NCBI GenBank assembly: GCA_017937385.1
Contig: JAGBDR010000006.1
Coordinates: forward strand, 62,001-126,000
Source of the DNA: Parabacteroides sp.
GTDB lineage: Bacteria > Bacteroidota > Bacteroidia > Bacteroidales > Tannerellaceae
DNA length: 64,000 nucleotides
Direction: 5' to 3'
Part shown: piece after piece, positions 51,201-60,350 of the stretch
Layout of the letters: each line of letters starts with the position of its first letter
Position numbering within the stretch: the first letter of the stretch is position 1
The notes under the pieces: model-generated
Told to the model about the DNA's origin: nothing
The model's database searches: none
What the model saw: only the letters and a program-made list of their open reading frames with translations
Position numbers and translations under genes: made by a program

Positions 51201-52590
51201 CCTATATCTGGTTTTGGCGAGCATCAGTGCCGCCGGAGCCAAAGGGAAAGGCGGAACGCGGGAACTTGCCGGTTTCGACACGATTCCGCTTCCATCCCGC
51301 GCTTATTCGATCGGGCAGGAGGCCGATTCGATCCTGTCTTCCTTGTCGTTGCAGCCTTTCTTTGCCGGACTGGATTCGCTCAGGGCAGGGAAAGACACCG
51401 TGTTGACAATTGTTCATTTAGGCGATTCACACATACAGGCCGGCTATTATTCCGGCAAAGTGATGCGTCTTCTGCAGACGCAGTTCGGAAACGCCGGACG
51501 TGGATGGATTGCCCCTTTCAAGTTGAGCAAGACGAATGAGCCGGACGACTATTTCATCTCTTCTTCCGTTCGCGAATGGATGGCAGGACGTTGCATCCAG
51601 GTCAATAAGAAATGTCCTGTCGGAATCGGCGGGATCGGTATCCAGTCCGTTTCACCTTCCATCAACCTAGATGTCCGGATAGCTCCCAACAACGGGGCCG
51701 GCTATTCGTTCAACCGGGCGATCCTCTACCGGGGAGAAAAGGCCATGCCGATGTTGCCCACCGGTCCGCGTAAAGATTCCGTACAAACCTCCTTGGCCAC
51801 GGTTCCGGCTGTTGCCGGGGTTTTGGCCGACACGTTCCGGATTTCTTATCAGGCCGATACGTTGCAGCTCCACAGTACCCGTCGGAAACAGGGCACGGAC
51901 GAGTTGCTTCCTGCCTCTTCTTTCAAGAATGTATATTACGGCTTCAGCCTGACAAACGGCAATCCGGGTATCCTCTACCATTCGGTCGGCGTGAACGGGT
52001 CCATGTATATCCATTATACGGATGAAGCCTACATCCGCCAACTGGCGTTGCTGAAACCCTCCTTGCTGATTGTTTCACTGGGAACGAACGAAACTTTCGG
52101 TCGCCGTTTCCGTCCGGAAGAATTCGGTGGGCAGGTACGTGCGTTCGTTTCCCTGGTCAAGCAATATATGCCTGAGACGGTAATCCTGCTCACCACTCCG
52201 CCGGAATGTTACAAACGGACGTATGTCAATAAAAAGCGGACGTACATCTGCAACGCAAATACCCAGTTGGCGGCAAAGACGATCGCAGAGGCGGCTCTTA
52301 AAGAGGGCGTGGCCTGTTGGGATCTGTTTGCCGCTACAGGCGGGAAAGGCTCTTGTGTCAAGTGGCAGAAAGAACAGTTGATGGGCCGCGACCGTGTCCA
52401 TTTCACAAAGGAGGGTTACCGCGAGCAGGGAACGCTTTTGGTAAGAGCGCTTTTGCGCTCTTACCAATGGACAATTGACAATGGACAATTGACAATAGGG
52501 GAGGATGCTGGAGAAACGGAAAAAGAAGAACTGCAAGAAAAAAGGAAAGAAGAAAAGGAACAAGAAAAGAAACAAGACGAAACAGTATGA
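51172..52590 (+). CDS. Exported SGNH/GDSL-fold protein
   Basis: A 472-residue protein with a signal peptide (MMKQTKWFISLYLVLASISA). The SGNH core has VHLGDSHIQAGYYSG for block I, SVGVNGSMY-like block II, SLGTNETFG for block III and DRVHFTKEGYREQG with the catalytic Asp-x-x-His. The last 40 residues (QWTIDNGQLTIGEDAGETEK and a Glu/Lys/Gln-rich tail) begin with translated heptamer repeat and look like an added end. It overlaps both neighbours, so the three genes are one operon. A second ATG at 51175 is equally possible. Confidence 0.82.
   Translation: MMKQTKWFISLYLVLASISAAGAKGKGGTRELAGFDTIPLPSRAYSIGQEADSILSSLSLQPFFAGLDSLRAGKDTVLTIVHLGDSHIQAGYYSGKVMRLLQTQFGNAGRGWIAPFKLSKTNEPDDYFISSSVREWMAGRCIQVNKKCPVGIGGIGIQSVSPSINLDVRIAPNNGAGYSFNRAILYRGEKAMPMLPTGPRKDSVQTSLATVPAVAGVLADTFRISYQADTLQLHSTRRKQGTDELLPASSFKNVYYGFSLTNGNPGILYHSVGVNGSMYIHYTDEAYIRQLALLKPSLLIVSLGTNETFGRRFRPEEFGGQVRAFVSLVKQYMPETVILLTTPPECYKRTYVNKKRTYICNANTQLAAKTIAEAALKEGVACWDLFAATGGKGSCVKWQKEQLMGRDRVHFTKEGYREQGTLLVRALLRSYQWTIDNGQLTIGEDAGETEKEELQEKRKEEKEQEKKQDETV
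52467..52498. repeat. AATTGTC heptamers inside the SGNH gene end
   Basis: GGACAATTGACAAT units lie within the coding end of the second SGNH gene and encode DNGQLTI. They face the opposite arm at 52629-52668 in the next gene, so the joint transcript could pair across the gene boundary. Confidence 0.8.
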
Positions 52591-54170
52591 CAAACTTTAT
52601 TATATCCCCATCCGCCAGCCTCATATCCCAATTGTCAATTGTCAATTGTCAATTGTCCATTGACAAGCTGTCCGATTTGTTGGCCTACCAGCAAAATGCG
52701 CCGCTGCTTTTCAGTAGCGGGTTGTTTTTCTTCCTTTTTATCGGTTTCCTGATTATCTATATGTCGTTAAGGAAACACCTGTTGACGCGTATCATCTACG
52801 TGACGTTGTTTTCCCTCTATTTTTACTATAAGAGTAGCGGGCTGTTTTTCTTGCTTCTGCTGTTTGTGGCGACATCCGACTTCTGCATTGCACGGTGTAT
52901 GGCCAAGACTGTATCCCGGCGGGGACGCAAGGCTTGGGTTGTCTTGAGCTTATGTGTCGATTTAGGGTTGTTGGGGTATTTCAAGTACTTCAATTTCCTG
53001 CGGGAAATCGGGGTTTCCATCGCCCATGAGTTGGGCTACCTGTTGGGAAACACATCGTTGCAGGGCGTAAGCTGCCAACCGCTGGATATCTTTTTGCCGG
53101 TCGGTATCTCTTTCTTCACGTTCCAGACCATCAGTTATGTGATCGATGTGTACCGGGGCAGGATAGAACCCCTCCGGCGTTGGATCGACTATGTTTTCTA
53201 TGTCTCTTTCTTCCCGCAGTTAGTGGCCGGCCCGATTGTCCGGGCACGCGATTTCATCCCGCAGATCTATAAGATGCCGGCAGTCACGCGGGCGGAGTTT
53301 GGGGAAGGGCTTTTCCTCGTCTTGTGCGGGCTTTTCAAGAAAACGGTCATATCCGACTATATCAGTTTGAATTTCGTCGACCGTATCTTCGATGCCCCTT
53401 TGCTGTACACCGGGGTGGAAAACCTGTTGGGCGTGTATGGCTATGCCTTGCAGATCTACTGCGACTTTTCCGGCTATTCGGATATGGCGATCGGGATCGC
53501 GTTACTGTTGGGGTTCCGCTTCAATGTGAATTTTGATTCGCCTTACCAGTCGGCGACCATCACTGAGTTCTGGCGGCGCTGGCATATCTCGCTCTCTTCG
53601 TGGTTGAAAGACTATCTGTATATTTCGCTCGGAGGTAATCGGAAAGGAAAAATGCGGACATACGTCAACCTATTGATAACGATGCTGTTGGGCGGCCTCT
53701 GGCATGGAGCGTCCGTCAGTTTCATCCTTTGGGGAGCTCTGCATGGGGTTGCACTTGCCGTCCATAAGTTCGTGATGGGTCGTTTCGGCAGTTTCAAACC
53801 GGTAGGGCCGGAGATGAAACCTTGGAGAAGGGTAGTGGGTGTCTTGGTCACGTTCCATTTGGTATGCTTCGGCTGGATCCTGTTCCGCGCCGATTCGATG
53901 CAGACGGTCGGTGAAGTATTGACGCAGATATTCACGCACTTCCATCCGGAGGTTTTCACACAGTTTGTGATGGGCTATAAGGGCGTCTGCATCTTGATGG
54001 CGATAGGGTATATCCTGCATTTCATGCCCCAGTCGGTAGAAAACAGGATGCAGACGTTTGTCACCCGCTCCCCTTTGCTTGTGCAGGCGGTGATGCTGGC
54101 GATTGCGATTTTCGTGGTCGTGCAGTTCAAGAGCGCAGGCGTGCAGCCGTTCATTTATTTCCAGTTCTGA
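52587..54170 (+). CDS. MBOAT-family membrane O-acyltransferase
   Basis: A 527-residue membrane-bound O-acyltransferase of the AlgI/DltB/PatA type with about ten spans. The family core is FWRRWHISLSSWLKDYLYIS, and the catalytic histidine is in LGGLWHGASVSFILWGALHG near residue 373. QLVAGPIVRARDFIPQI is the AlgI-like signature. It moves acyl groups across the membrane for transfer to an envelope polymer, likely with the SGNH proteins as final transferases. The first 35 residues include translated heptamer repeat (QLSIVNCQLSID), so the true start may be later; the ATG at 52587 overlaps the previous stop by 4 bp. Confidence 0.9.
   Translation: MTNFIISPSASLISQLSIVNCQLSIDKLSDLLAYQQNAPLLFSSGLFFFLFIGFLIIYMSLRKHLLTRIIYVTLFSLYFYYKSSGLFFLLLLFVATSDFCIARCMAKTVSRRGRKAWVVLSLCVDLGLLGYFKYFNFLREIGVSIAHELGYLLGNTSLQGVSCQPLDIFLPVGISFFTFQTISYVIDVYRGRIEPLRRWIDYVFYVSFFPQLVAGPIVRARDFIPQIYKMPAVTRAEFGEGLFLVLCGLFKKTVISDYISLNFVDRIFDAPLLYTGVENLLGVYGYALQIYCDFSGYSDMAIGIALLLGFRFNVNFDSPYQSATITEFWRRWHISLSSWLKDYLYISLGGNRKGKMRTYVNLLITMLLGGLWHGASVSFILWGALHGVALAVHKFVMGRFGSFKPVGPEMKPWRRVVGVLVTFHLVCFGWILFRADSMQTVGEVLTQIFTHFHPEVFTQFVMGYKGVCILMAIGYILHFMPQSVENRMQTFVTRSPLLVQAVMLAIAIFVVVQFKSAGVQPFIYFQF
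52629..52668. repeat. AATTGTC heptamers inside the MBOAT gene start
   Basis: Four AATTGTC units in a row and a CATTGAC unit encode QLSIVNCQLSID near the N-terminus of the MBOAT protein. Because seven is not a multiple of three, three units make a 21-base frame-neutral period of seven residues. Confidence 0.85.
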
Positions 54171-54184
54171 GAACGTTAGGAGGT

Positions 54185-54664
54185 TCACTCCTGTACTTTC
54201 GCTCCCCGCATACGGAAAATGACGGGAAGGGAGTAACTGGTTCGTACGGCTGTTTTCCCCATGGTTCCCGGATGCCATTTCGGAAAAGAGCGGATGACAC
54301 GGATTGCCTCCTTGTTTAAAGAAGGGTAGAGGCTATCTTTCCCTTGAATGTGGATATCGGACAAGCGACCGTCTTTTTCAACCACGAACCGGCAAATTAC
54401 TTTCCCTTGTTTCTCGATCTCCCAAGCATCTTTGGGATATCGGATGTTGTCGGATATGAATTGCATGATTGCCTTTACATCTTTAGTGTAATTTTCCTCC
54501 GATCCTCCGTATAGATAATACGGCATGTTATCCACGCGATGATAGACCTTGTCATCCCCTGCCGTATGACCTTTTTGGGCAGACAAATTCAAAAGGGCTG
54601 CGAATAAGAAGATAAACAAGCTGAATGAGATTCGCCCATACGACTTTCTTTCTTTTGTTTCCAT
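54185..54664 (-). CDS. TonB C-terminal-domain protein
   Basis: A 159-residue protein with one N-terminal hydrophobic segment (ISFSLFIFLFAALLNLSA) that looks like a signal peptide or anchor. The C-terminal 90 residues are a TonB-type domain: FISDNIRYPKDAWEIEKQGK, then VICRFVVEKDGRLSDIHIQG and EAIRVIRSFPKWHPG. It lacks the Pro-rich linker of classical TonB. It may be a signalling or structural relative that contacts an outer-membrane protein. The ATG at 54664 (METKERKSYG) is preferred; a frame open from 54736 runs back into the propeller gene. Confidence 0.85.
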   Translation of the reverse strand: METKERKSYGRISFSLFIFLFAALLNLSAQKGHTAGDDKVYHRVDNMPYYLYGGSEENYTKDVKAIMQFISDNIRYPKDAWEIEKQGKVICRFVVEKDGRLSDIHIQGKDSLYPSLNKEAIRVIRSFPKWHPGTMGKTAVRTSYSLPVIFRMRGAKVQE

Positions 54665-54678
54665 GTGATATCTATTTA

Positions 54679-55860
54679 TTATTGTTTTTTCTTTTTGCAA
54701 AGGATCAACAGTTCGTTGGTCCCGTAGTTGAAACATTCAAACTGTTTGGCAAGTGCCGGCGACAACGAGGGGTATAGTCCGTTTTTCACCTCTTCGGACA
54801 AGTCCATCCACTCACAGGTCCATATATAATAATCCCGTGTGATGAAACGTGGCCAGATTGCAGATCCGCCCAAGAGGTCGTCTTTCAACATTTTTCCATG
54901 ATTGCCCTTTACGGTGAATCCGGTTTTCGTTGTCTTGTCATAGACAAGATAACGTTTGTCATCATCATCCAAGTCATGTATCCCTCTTCGTTTGGCCATA
55001 AAAAACACATACCGGTCTTCTTCGGCCACCAACGCAATTCCCCAGTAATCGCCACCATACCGGTCGTTGTCTTCTGCGGAATACCAATACTGATATTCCA
55101 AAGGCAGCTTGTATTTTCCCAGGTCGAACGCGATATAGGGCGTTTTTTTCGCCCCGTCCAGTAGAAATACGGTGTCGTTCGATATCCTGTTTTTCAGATA
55201 AAGATTACCATTAAATCTGTAAAATTCCCTTTCCCAACGGGAATGCGAGAAATATGTGCCGTCGTTATTCTTTACTTTTATCCCGTAATTGGGGTTTGGG
55301 TAGAACGATAAAGTATCATTGTTGCGGTTGAAAGCATGTGCCAGATATTTGTCTTGGTGGATACCCAAGGATGTTGTCCAAAACACCGTGTCGGAAACTG
55401 CGATGTTATAAAAGAATTCATCTTTGATCTTTATGTTACGCAGATAATTGCCGTTCAGGTCATAAAATAAAATCTGGTGCCAGTCGGCAATAAGGATCTC
55501 TTTATGAACCGGATCATAGTCGAACCCATGGAGTGAGATGTATTCTCCCGGCCCTTGTCCTTTTCTGCCGATCTGCATGATCCATTCGCCATCTAACGTA
55601 AACTTGCTGATTCCCGAAATCGAACGGACAAGCCAGCAATCATCTGCCTGGATAACATCCCAGATACGGCTGATAACCAAATCGTCTGGCGTCTTCAGTT
55701 CCAGATATTCAACTGTATCTGCAATTTCGGATATATTCATTTCTTGTTCTTTGCTGAAAGCAGATTCGATATCGACCGCAATCAGCTGGGCAGCTTTGTG
55801 AGTTTCTCCAGAACAGGAGAATAGAATCACGCACAAACAAATGGATAATAGATCGTTCAT
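54679..55860 (-). CDS. 6-bladed beta-propeller lipoprotein
   Basis: A 393-residue lipoprotein with a signal peptide ending ILFSCSGE (Cys16). The rest is a beta-propeller of the 6-bladed Bacteroidales type: SKFTLDGEWIMQIGRKGQGP, GEYISLHGFDYDPVHKEILI, NGNYLRNIKI and later blades. The GRKGQGPGEY turn is the hallmark of this family. The function is unknown; members are often near regulators or TonB systems, and here a TonB-domain gene follows 14 bp downstream. A TATCTTTG promoter and a four-unit palindrome array lie upstream. Confidence 0.86.
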   Translation of the reverse strand: MNDLLSICLCVILFSCSGETHKAAQLIAVDIESAFSKEQEMNISEIADTVEYLELKTPDDLVISRIWDVIQADDCWLVRSISGISKFTLDGEWIMQIGRKGQGPGEYISLHGFDYDPVHKEILIADWHQILFYDLNGNYLRNIKIKDEFFYNIAVSDTVFWTTSLGIHQDKYLAHAFNRNNDTLSFYPNPNYGIKVKNNDGTYFSHSRWEREFYRFNGNLYLKNRISNDTVFLLDGAKKTPYIAFDLGKYKLPLEYQYWYSAEDNDRYGGDYWGIALVAEEDRYVFFMAKRRGIHDLDDDDKRYLVYDKTTKTGFTVKGNHGKMLKDDLLGGSAIWPRFITRDYYIWTCEWMDLSEEVKNGLYPSLSPALAKQFECFNYGTNELLILCKKKKQ

Positions 55861-55902
55861 AAAGGTTACGTGTATAATATTCTTTTAGAATATGATTTTT
55901 CC

Positions 55903-55910
55903 CAAAGATA
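55903..55910 (-). promoter_or_regulatory. Minus-strand -7 box (TATCTTTG) for the propeller-TonB operon
   Basis: The plus strand reads CAAAGATA, 42 bp before the propeller ATG. The palindrome array begins 93 bp upstream of it. Confidence 0.6.
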
Positions 55911-56002
55911 CGCTTTTTTGAAAAGAGCGGTGTATGAAATATAAAAATAAATGCCAGTTTTTTTTAAGTAGTTTGGAATTGTATTTAGGAACTGTTTGAA
56001 AA

Positions 56003-56087
56003 CTACTTATTAAGTAGAGTCTCATCTGCTTATTAAGCAGGCAAGTATCTACTTAATAAGTAGAGTACCTATCTACTTACTAAGTAA
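56003..56087. repeat. Array of four 15-bp palindromes (CTACTTATTAAGTAG type)
   Basis: Units are CTACTTATTAAGTAG (56003-56017), CTGCTTATTAAGCAG (56026-56040), CTACTTAATAAGTAG (56049-56063) and CTACTTACTAAGTAA (56073-56087), at spacings of 23, 23 and 24 bp. Unit 2 has paired changes in both arms (A to G and T to C) that keep the dyad. The regular spacing of about two helical turns suggests a binding array for a dimeric protein, or a repeated RNA hairpin. Confidence 0.88.
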
Positions 56088-56168
56088 ATTTAGCTTTACT
56101 CCGTAAGCTATATCCGGCACGTGTACTGGCAGGGGTACATACATATATCCGAACGTTTGAAAGTTTAG

Positions 56169-57482
56169 TTAACGGCTTCCCGTATATTTGCGGGGATAAT
56201 TGAATACGATTGCCAATAAGGTGCCGGCTCCTAACAGGTATGGGTAGTACAGGTATTGCATGATTTCGATAGGGGAGACGTGCCCCAAGCCGGCTGCCAT
56301 CAGCAATTGTGCACCGTAAGGGATGATTCCTTGTACGAAACAGGAGAAGATGTCTAATAGGCTGGCACTGCGGCGCGGGTCTATTTTGAAACGGTCGGCA
56401 ATGTCTTTGGCGATCGGGCCTGCCATGATCAGGGCGATGGTGTTGTTGGCGGTACACACGTTGGCAAAACTGACCAATGCGGCAATGCTTCCTTCGGCTC
56501 CTTTGGTGGAACGGATGCGGGAGGTGAGTTTCAAGATGATCCAGTCGATTCCCCCGTTATACCGGATCATTTCCAGCATTCCGCCGGCCAGTAACGTCAC
56601 GATGATCAGTTCGCCCATATTCGTAATGCCCAGTCCCATCGAAGCGTTCCATCCCCAGATGTCGAATCCGCCCGTCAGCAATCCGACAATACCGGAAAGG
56701 AGTATTCCGACTACCAGGACCATCATGACGTTCATGCCACAAATAGCCGTTGCCAAGACAACCAAATAGGGCAGTACCTTGGCCCATTCGACCGGGCCTG
56801 TCCCGTATCCGCTTCCGACCCCGTTGCCGATCAGTACATAAATAATACCGGTCAATAGGGCAATCGGAAAGGCTATCCGGATGTTGACCTTGAATTTGTC
56901 ATTCATGTTGCACCCTTGCGTGCGGGTGGCAACAATCGTGGTATCTGATATGAAAGACAGGTTGTCTCCAAACATGGCACCGCTCACGACAACCCCTAAC
57001 ATCAAAGCGTCGGGCATTCCGGTTTTGTCGGCAATCCCCACGGCGACAGGAGCTAAGGCGACGATCGTCCCGACCGATGTCCCGACGGAAATCGAGATGA
57101 AACAGGCGGCGAGGAAGATTCCGGCTGCCAACAGATTGCCCGGCAGGATGGACATGGCCAGATTCACCGTCGCATCGACAGCCCCCATCGCTTTGGCGGT
57201 TTGGGCGAATGCACCGGCAAGGATGAAAATCAAGACCATCAGCATGATGTTGCTGTTGGCCGCTCCCCGGCAGAATTGTTCGATCCGGTTGCAGAGCTTG
57301 CCTCCTTTGGACAGGGCGATGGCTACGACCGAGGCGATTACAAAGGCTACGGTAATCGGCATCTTGTAGAAGTCGCCTGCGATAACGGACACGGCAAGGT
57401 AGGACAACAAAAAAACAACTAAGGGTGTCAGCGCCCAGGGGTTGGGAGTATGGTGCAAATGTGAATTGTTTGAATCTGCCAT
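56169..57482 (-). CDS. NhaC-family Na+/H+ antiporter
   Basis: A 437-residue membrane transporter of the NhaC family (IT superfamily) with about twelve spans. Motifs include FISISVGTSVGTIVALAPVA, VVSGAMFGDNLSFISDTTIV and ANNTIALIMAGPIAKDIADR. The GDNLSxISDTT segment is diagnostic. It may exchange Na+ for H+ or another cation. The start at 57482 (MADSNNSHLHHTPNPWALTP) fits the family; a much longer frame open from 57941 is a shadow of the DUF5686 gene. It lies 17 bp after the DUF5686 gene, so they may be co-transcribed. Confidence 0.92.
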   Translation of the reverse strand: MADSNNSHLHHTPNPWALTPLVVFLLSYLAVSVIAGDFYKMPITVAFVIASVVAIALSKGGKLCNRIEQFCRGAANSNIMLMVLIFILAGAFAQTAKAMGAVDATVNLAMSILPGNLLAAGIFLAACFISISVGTSVGTIVALAPVAVGIADKTGMPDALMLGVVVSGAMFGDNLSFISDTTIVATRTQGCNMNDKFKVNIRIAFPIALLTGIIYVLIGNGVGSGYGTGPVEWAKVLPYLVVLATAICGMNVMMVLVVGILLSGIVGLLTGGFDIWGWNASMGLGITNMGELIIVTLLAGGMLEMIRYNGGIDWIILKLTSRIRSTKGAEGSIAALVSFANVCTANNTIALIMAGPIAKDIADRFKIDPRRSASLLDIFSCFVQGIIPYGAQLLMAAGLGHVSPIEIMQYLYYPYLLGAGTLLAIVFNYPRKYTGSR

Positions 57483-57499
57483 TTTTATTAAACTACATA

Positions 57500-60085
57500 T
57501 TAGAAGGTAAATCTCAACGCAATGCGGACGCCTCCCTTCTTGATATCGGGATGATCCAGATACGTCAGACGTCTGTAATAGTCGATGCGTAAGATCTTGA
57601 ATATGTTTTCCAGACCGACGCTGCATTCCATGTAAGGCGTATTGCCCAACGGCTGTGTCCCTTCGGGCAACAGGAAAAGCCCCGGCGTCAGGGTTGGATT
57701 GTTCTTGTCCGTCAGTCCGCCATAAATCATATTGAACGATAGGACTTCGCGCAGGCGCAACCACTTGATGCCCGGAATGCGGTTCAGGAGCCAGCCTTTC
57801 ATATAATAGGTCGCATTGAACGATACATATTGGTCGGTCACGAACTCCAGCGCGTTCATCATGTGGAACGCTTCCGGCTGGATCGTGATGGATTGGTTCG
57901 TGTTCGGCAAGATCAACAGCGGGAAAGGCACTTTGTCCCACACCTTGCCGGCCTTTACCTGGGCGTCGATATGGCCGAACGAAGAGAGCCAGATGCGCTT
58001 CTCGGCACTGATCTCCGTATGGTTGTAGTTGTAATCGCCGCCTAACACGCCTTTGAAGCCCATTTGGTGAGAGAGTTTGAATACGGGAGCGTCTTTGGAC
58101 AGGTTGAATATGGATTCCTTGCCCGAACGCCCGTTGTAGGCACGTTCGCCCGGGGCGAAACGCAATTGTGTGCCGATTTCGGATGTCGTGAAGTCCTTGA
58201 CGGAGTACATCTTGCCCGATTCATCCCGTCTGACGTACTGAAGCGTTCCTGCCGCCTCGTTGTTCTGGTTCATCATCCAGGATTTCCAGCTCAGGCCGTT
58301 CAGCCATTCTTTTTCATATTGCAACACGCTTTTGCGGATATACTGCATCTTCGTTACCGGTTCTCCTACTTTCCAGGCGACGAAGATGTTATCCTTGCTT
58401 GTGAAAAGGAAATCCTGTCCCGGCGTGTACACGTCGTATTCCTGGATGAACGACAGGTTGTTGACCGGGTTCTCGCCTTCGTGATATTCCTTTTTCGTGA
58501 AACTGTGCGTCAGTTTCAGGTTGTATTTGACTTTGCGGTCGTTTACGCCGTATGCTAAATAGCCGCTTGCAAACCAATACGGGCTGAGATTGGCGGTCGT
58601 CATTCCTCCCACGCGCATACGGAAGCCCTCCAGATGGTTTGCGCTGAAAGTCGTGTTCATCGGGCCGAAGTCGAATTTGGTCTTTTTCTTGTCATTGGCG
58701 GTCGGGATATAACCCGTTATCAGGATTTCGGCGGTTTTGATGATCGCATTGAAAGCCGGGACTTTACGCAATTGCGCTAACAGGTCTTTCAGCGCATCTT
58801 CCTTTTCTTTTAACGGGACCGGACGGTTGTGCGTCCAGAACGTGTCCGGCTGTGCCAATGCCTCCGGCAGGATGTGCGTGGCACCTAAAAGGCCGAAGAC
58901 GGAGTCCGCTTGCTGCACATTGAACGTGTAGTTGCTGTAATTCCTGGATTGGTGGGCATAGAGTTGCTGGGTCCCTTTCACGACATAGAAGTTGACGAAC
59001 GTATTCTCCTCGCCGATCACCCAGGTGCTGTCCGGCATCTGAGTGAATTCCTGTTCGATACGAAGCTTGTCCACCCAGTTGAGATTGATGTTCGCAGGGG
59101 TGTTCAACAGGACTTTCTTGACGGCATAGTTGCCGTCGAGCGTGACGTAAAGCCGTCCCGTAAATCCGTAGCTTTCGCTGTTGGCGGGGACGAAAGCCAG
59201 GTCCACGCATTTGTCTCCTCCCACATCGAGCGTATCCATGATGTAATAGTGATAGTAGGTGGTCGCCAATGTCGATGACAACGGGCTGACAAAACGGTTC
59301 AGCAAGATCGGGATATTATTGTCGAAGATATTGACGCTCTTGAAGATCTCTTCCAGGTTGGAGGTGATGCCGCCGCCGTCGTCCAATGACTTGTCGATGC
59401 CTTGCATCCGTTTGGCGCGGACGATGGTCTTGGTCGTCTTGGGATTTTTCCGGTAGTAGAAATCCGACAGGTTCTCGCGCACGGAAACGGTCAGGATCGG
59501 TTTGCCGTTGAACTCAGATGTGTCCAAATAGTTCTTGATAAACTTGAACTTCTTCAGGAACTTGTTCTTGTCGAGGTTTGGATTGAAATTGTCGAGCGAC
59601 AGGCTTAGCTTTTCGTATACCTCCGTCTGGTATTCCGGCTTGGCTTCGATCCGGTTGTCGTTCTTGTGCGCGATGACTTGCTTGATAAGCGTTACGGCCG
59701 GATTGTCCTTGCGGGAATATTTTTCTTTTTTCGGTTTGACCACGACTTCCGATATCTCGAAAGCTGTCGGTTTCAACAGCAATTCCAGATTGTCGTTCTT
59801 TTTCCCCGGCGCAAGGTCGATGAATTTCGTATCGTAGCCCAGCGAACTGGCCGCCAGCCGGGTGTAGCCCTGGTTGTTCTGGAGGGAAAAAGCGCCATTG
59901 TCATCTGTCATGGCTCCGATGGTCGATCCGTCGAAATAGACGGACACAAACGGGAGCGGTTCGCCGGTAATCGAGTCTTTGACGATACCGGATGCCGAGG
60001 TAATACTCTGGGCGTATGATAGAAAAGTTCCCGCTACGGACTGTAGCAGAACCATTAGTATGATATAACGGATAAATCTTGCCAT
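57500..60085 (-). CDS. DUF5686 outer-membrane protein with carboxypeptidase-like regulatory domain
   Basis: An 861-residue exported protein. After a signal peptide (MARFIRYIILMVLLQSVAGT, about 1-26) comes a carboxypeptidase-regulatory-like domain (about 30-115; GIVKDSITGEPLPFVSVYFD, DDNGAFSLQN) as in SusC-type proteins. The DUF5686 region follows, with YQTEVYEKLSLSLDNFNPNL early on and a beta-rich barrel-like C-terminus ending GVRIALRFTF. It is probably an outer-membrane barrel; its cargo is unknown. The ATG at 60085 is chosen because a minus-strand TACCTTTG box at 60122-60129 overlaps the alternative start at 60124. Confidence 0.88.
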   Translation of the reverse strand: MARFIRYIILMVLLQSVAGTFLSYAQSITSASGIVKDSITGEPLPFVSVYFDGSTIGAMTDDNGAFSLQNNQGYTRLAASSLGYDTKFIDLAPGKKNDNLELLLKPTAFEISEVVVKPKKEKYSRKDNPAVTLIKQVIAHKNDNRIEAKPEYQTEVYEKLSLSLDNFNPNLDKNKFLKKFKFIKNYLDTSEFNGKPILTVSVRENLSDFYYRKNPKTTKTIVRAKRMQGIDKSLDDGGGITSNLEEIFKSVNIFDNNIPILLNRFVSPLSSTLATTYYHYYIMDTLDVGGDKCVDLAFVPANSESYGFTGRLYVTLDGNYAVKKVLLNTPANINLNWVDKLRIEQEFTQMPDSTWVIGEENTFVNFYVVKGTQQLYAHQSRNYSNYTFNVQQADSVFGLLGATHILPEALAQPDTFWTHNRPVPLKEKEDALKDLLAQLRKVPAFNAIIKTAEILITGYIPTANDKKKTKFDFGPMNTTFSANHLEGFRMRVGGMTTANLSPYWFASGYLAYGVNDRKVKYNLKLTHSFTKKEYHEGENPVNNLSFIQEYDVYTPGQDFLFTSKDNIFVAWKVGEPVTKMQYIRKSVLQYEKEWLNGLSWKSWMMNQNNEAAGTLQYVRRDESGKMYSVKDFTTSEIGTQLRFAPGERAYNGRSGKESIFNLSKDAPVFKLSHQMGFKGVLGGDYNYNHTEISAEKRIWLSSFGHIDAQVKAGKVWDKVPFPLLILPNTNQSITIQPEAFHMMNALEFVTDQYVSFNATYYMKGWLLNRIPGIKWLRLREVLSFNMIYGGLTDKNNPTLTPGLFLLPEGTQPLGNTPYMECSVGLENIFKILRIDYYRRLTYLDHPDIKKGGVRIALRFTF

Positions 60086-60121
60086 GTACTTAACGTTGTT
60101 CCTTCTCGGATATATGAAGAA

Positions 60122-60129
60122 CAAAGGTA
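60122..60129 (-). promoter_or_regulatory. Minus-strand -7 box (TACCTTTG) for the DUF5686 gene
   Basis: The plus strand reads CAAAGGTA, 36 bp before the chosen ATG at 60085. It decides against the in-frame ATG at 60124. Confidence 0.55.
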
Positions 60130-60303
60130 AGGTTTTTATTGTTTACGTTCTTGCCGGCGATATTAATAATCTTTAATCGTAAGACCGTTTGTCGCTTGAG
60201 TAGGGGAGTCATCCGGCAAATTCTCCGAAATGTCTTTGCAGACGAAACGGAAACATCTGAACGGGTTCAATATGTGAAAATTAGTCCGTTTTGCGGGCTG
60301 AGT

Positions 60304-60334
60304 TTTGCAAATTTGCTTTTTAATCGTAAATTTG
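60304..60334 (+). promoter_or_regulatory. Complete -33/-7 promoter for the DUF4143 ATPase gene
   Basis: TTTG (60304-60307), a 19-bp spacer and TAAATTTG (60327-60334) match the consensus. The ATG is 16 bp further on. Confidence 0.68.
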
Positions 60335-60350
60335 CAAGGAATAGACAATC

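Larger units (their letters stand above)
55861..56168. other. 308-bp gene-free region before the propeller gene
   Basis: It holds the promoter and the palindrome array. The stretch after the array also has TGTACTGGCAGGGGTACA, a further imperfect dyad at about 56117-56134. Short frames here are not credible. Confidence 0.65.

Noticed and set aside
56003-56087. CRISPR array
   Set aside because: The units are 15-bp palindromes with only 8-9 bp between them, far too short for spacers, and no cas genes are near.
56080-56457. 125-codon minus-strand frame at the end of the antiporter gene
   Set aside because: It overlaps the antiporter and the palindrome array and has an Arg/His-rich shadow composition.
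57483-57941. N-terminal extension of the NhaC antiporter to 590 residues
   Set aside because: The extra frame is antisense-free shadow of the DUF5686 coding region, without a signal or transporter motif; the family start is at 57482.
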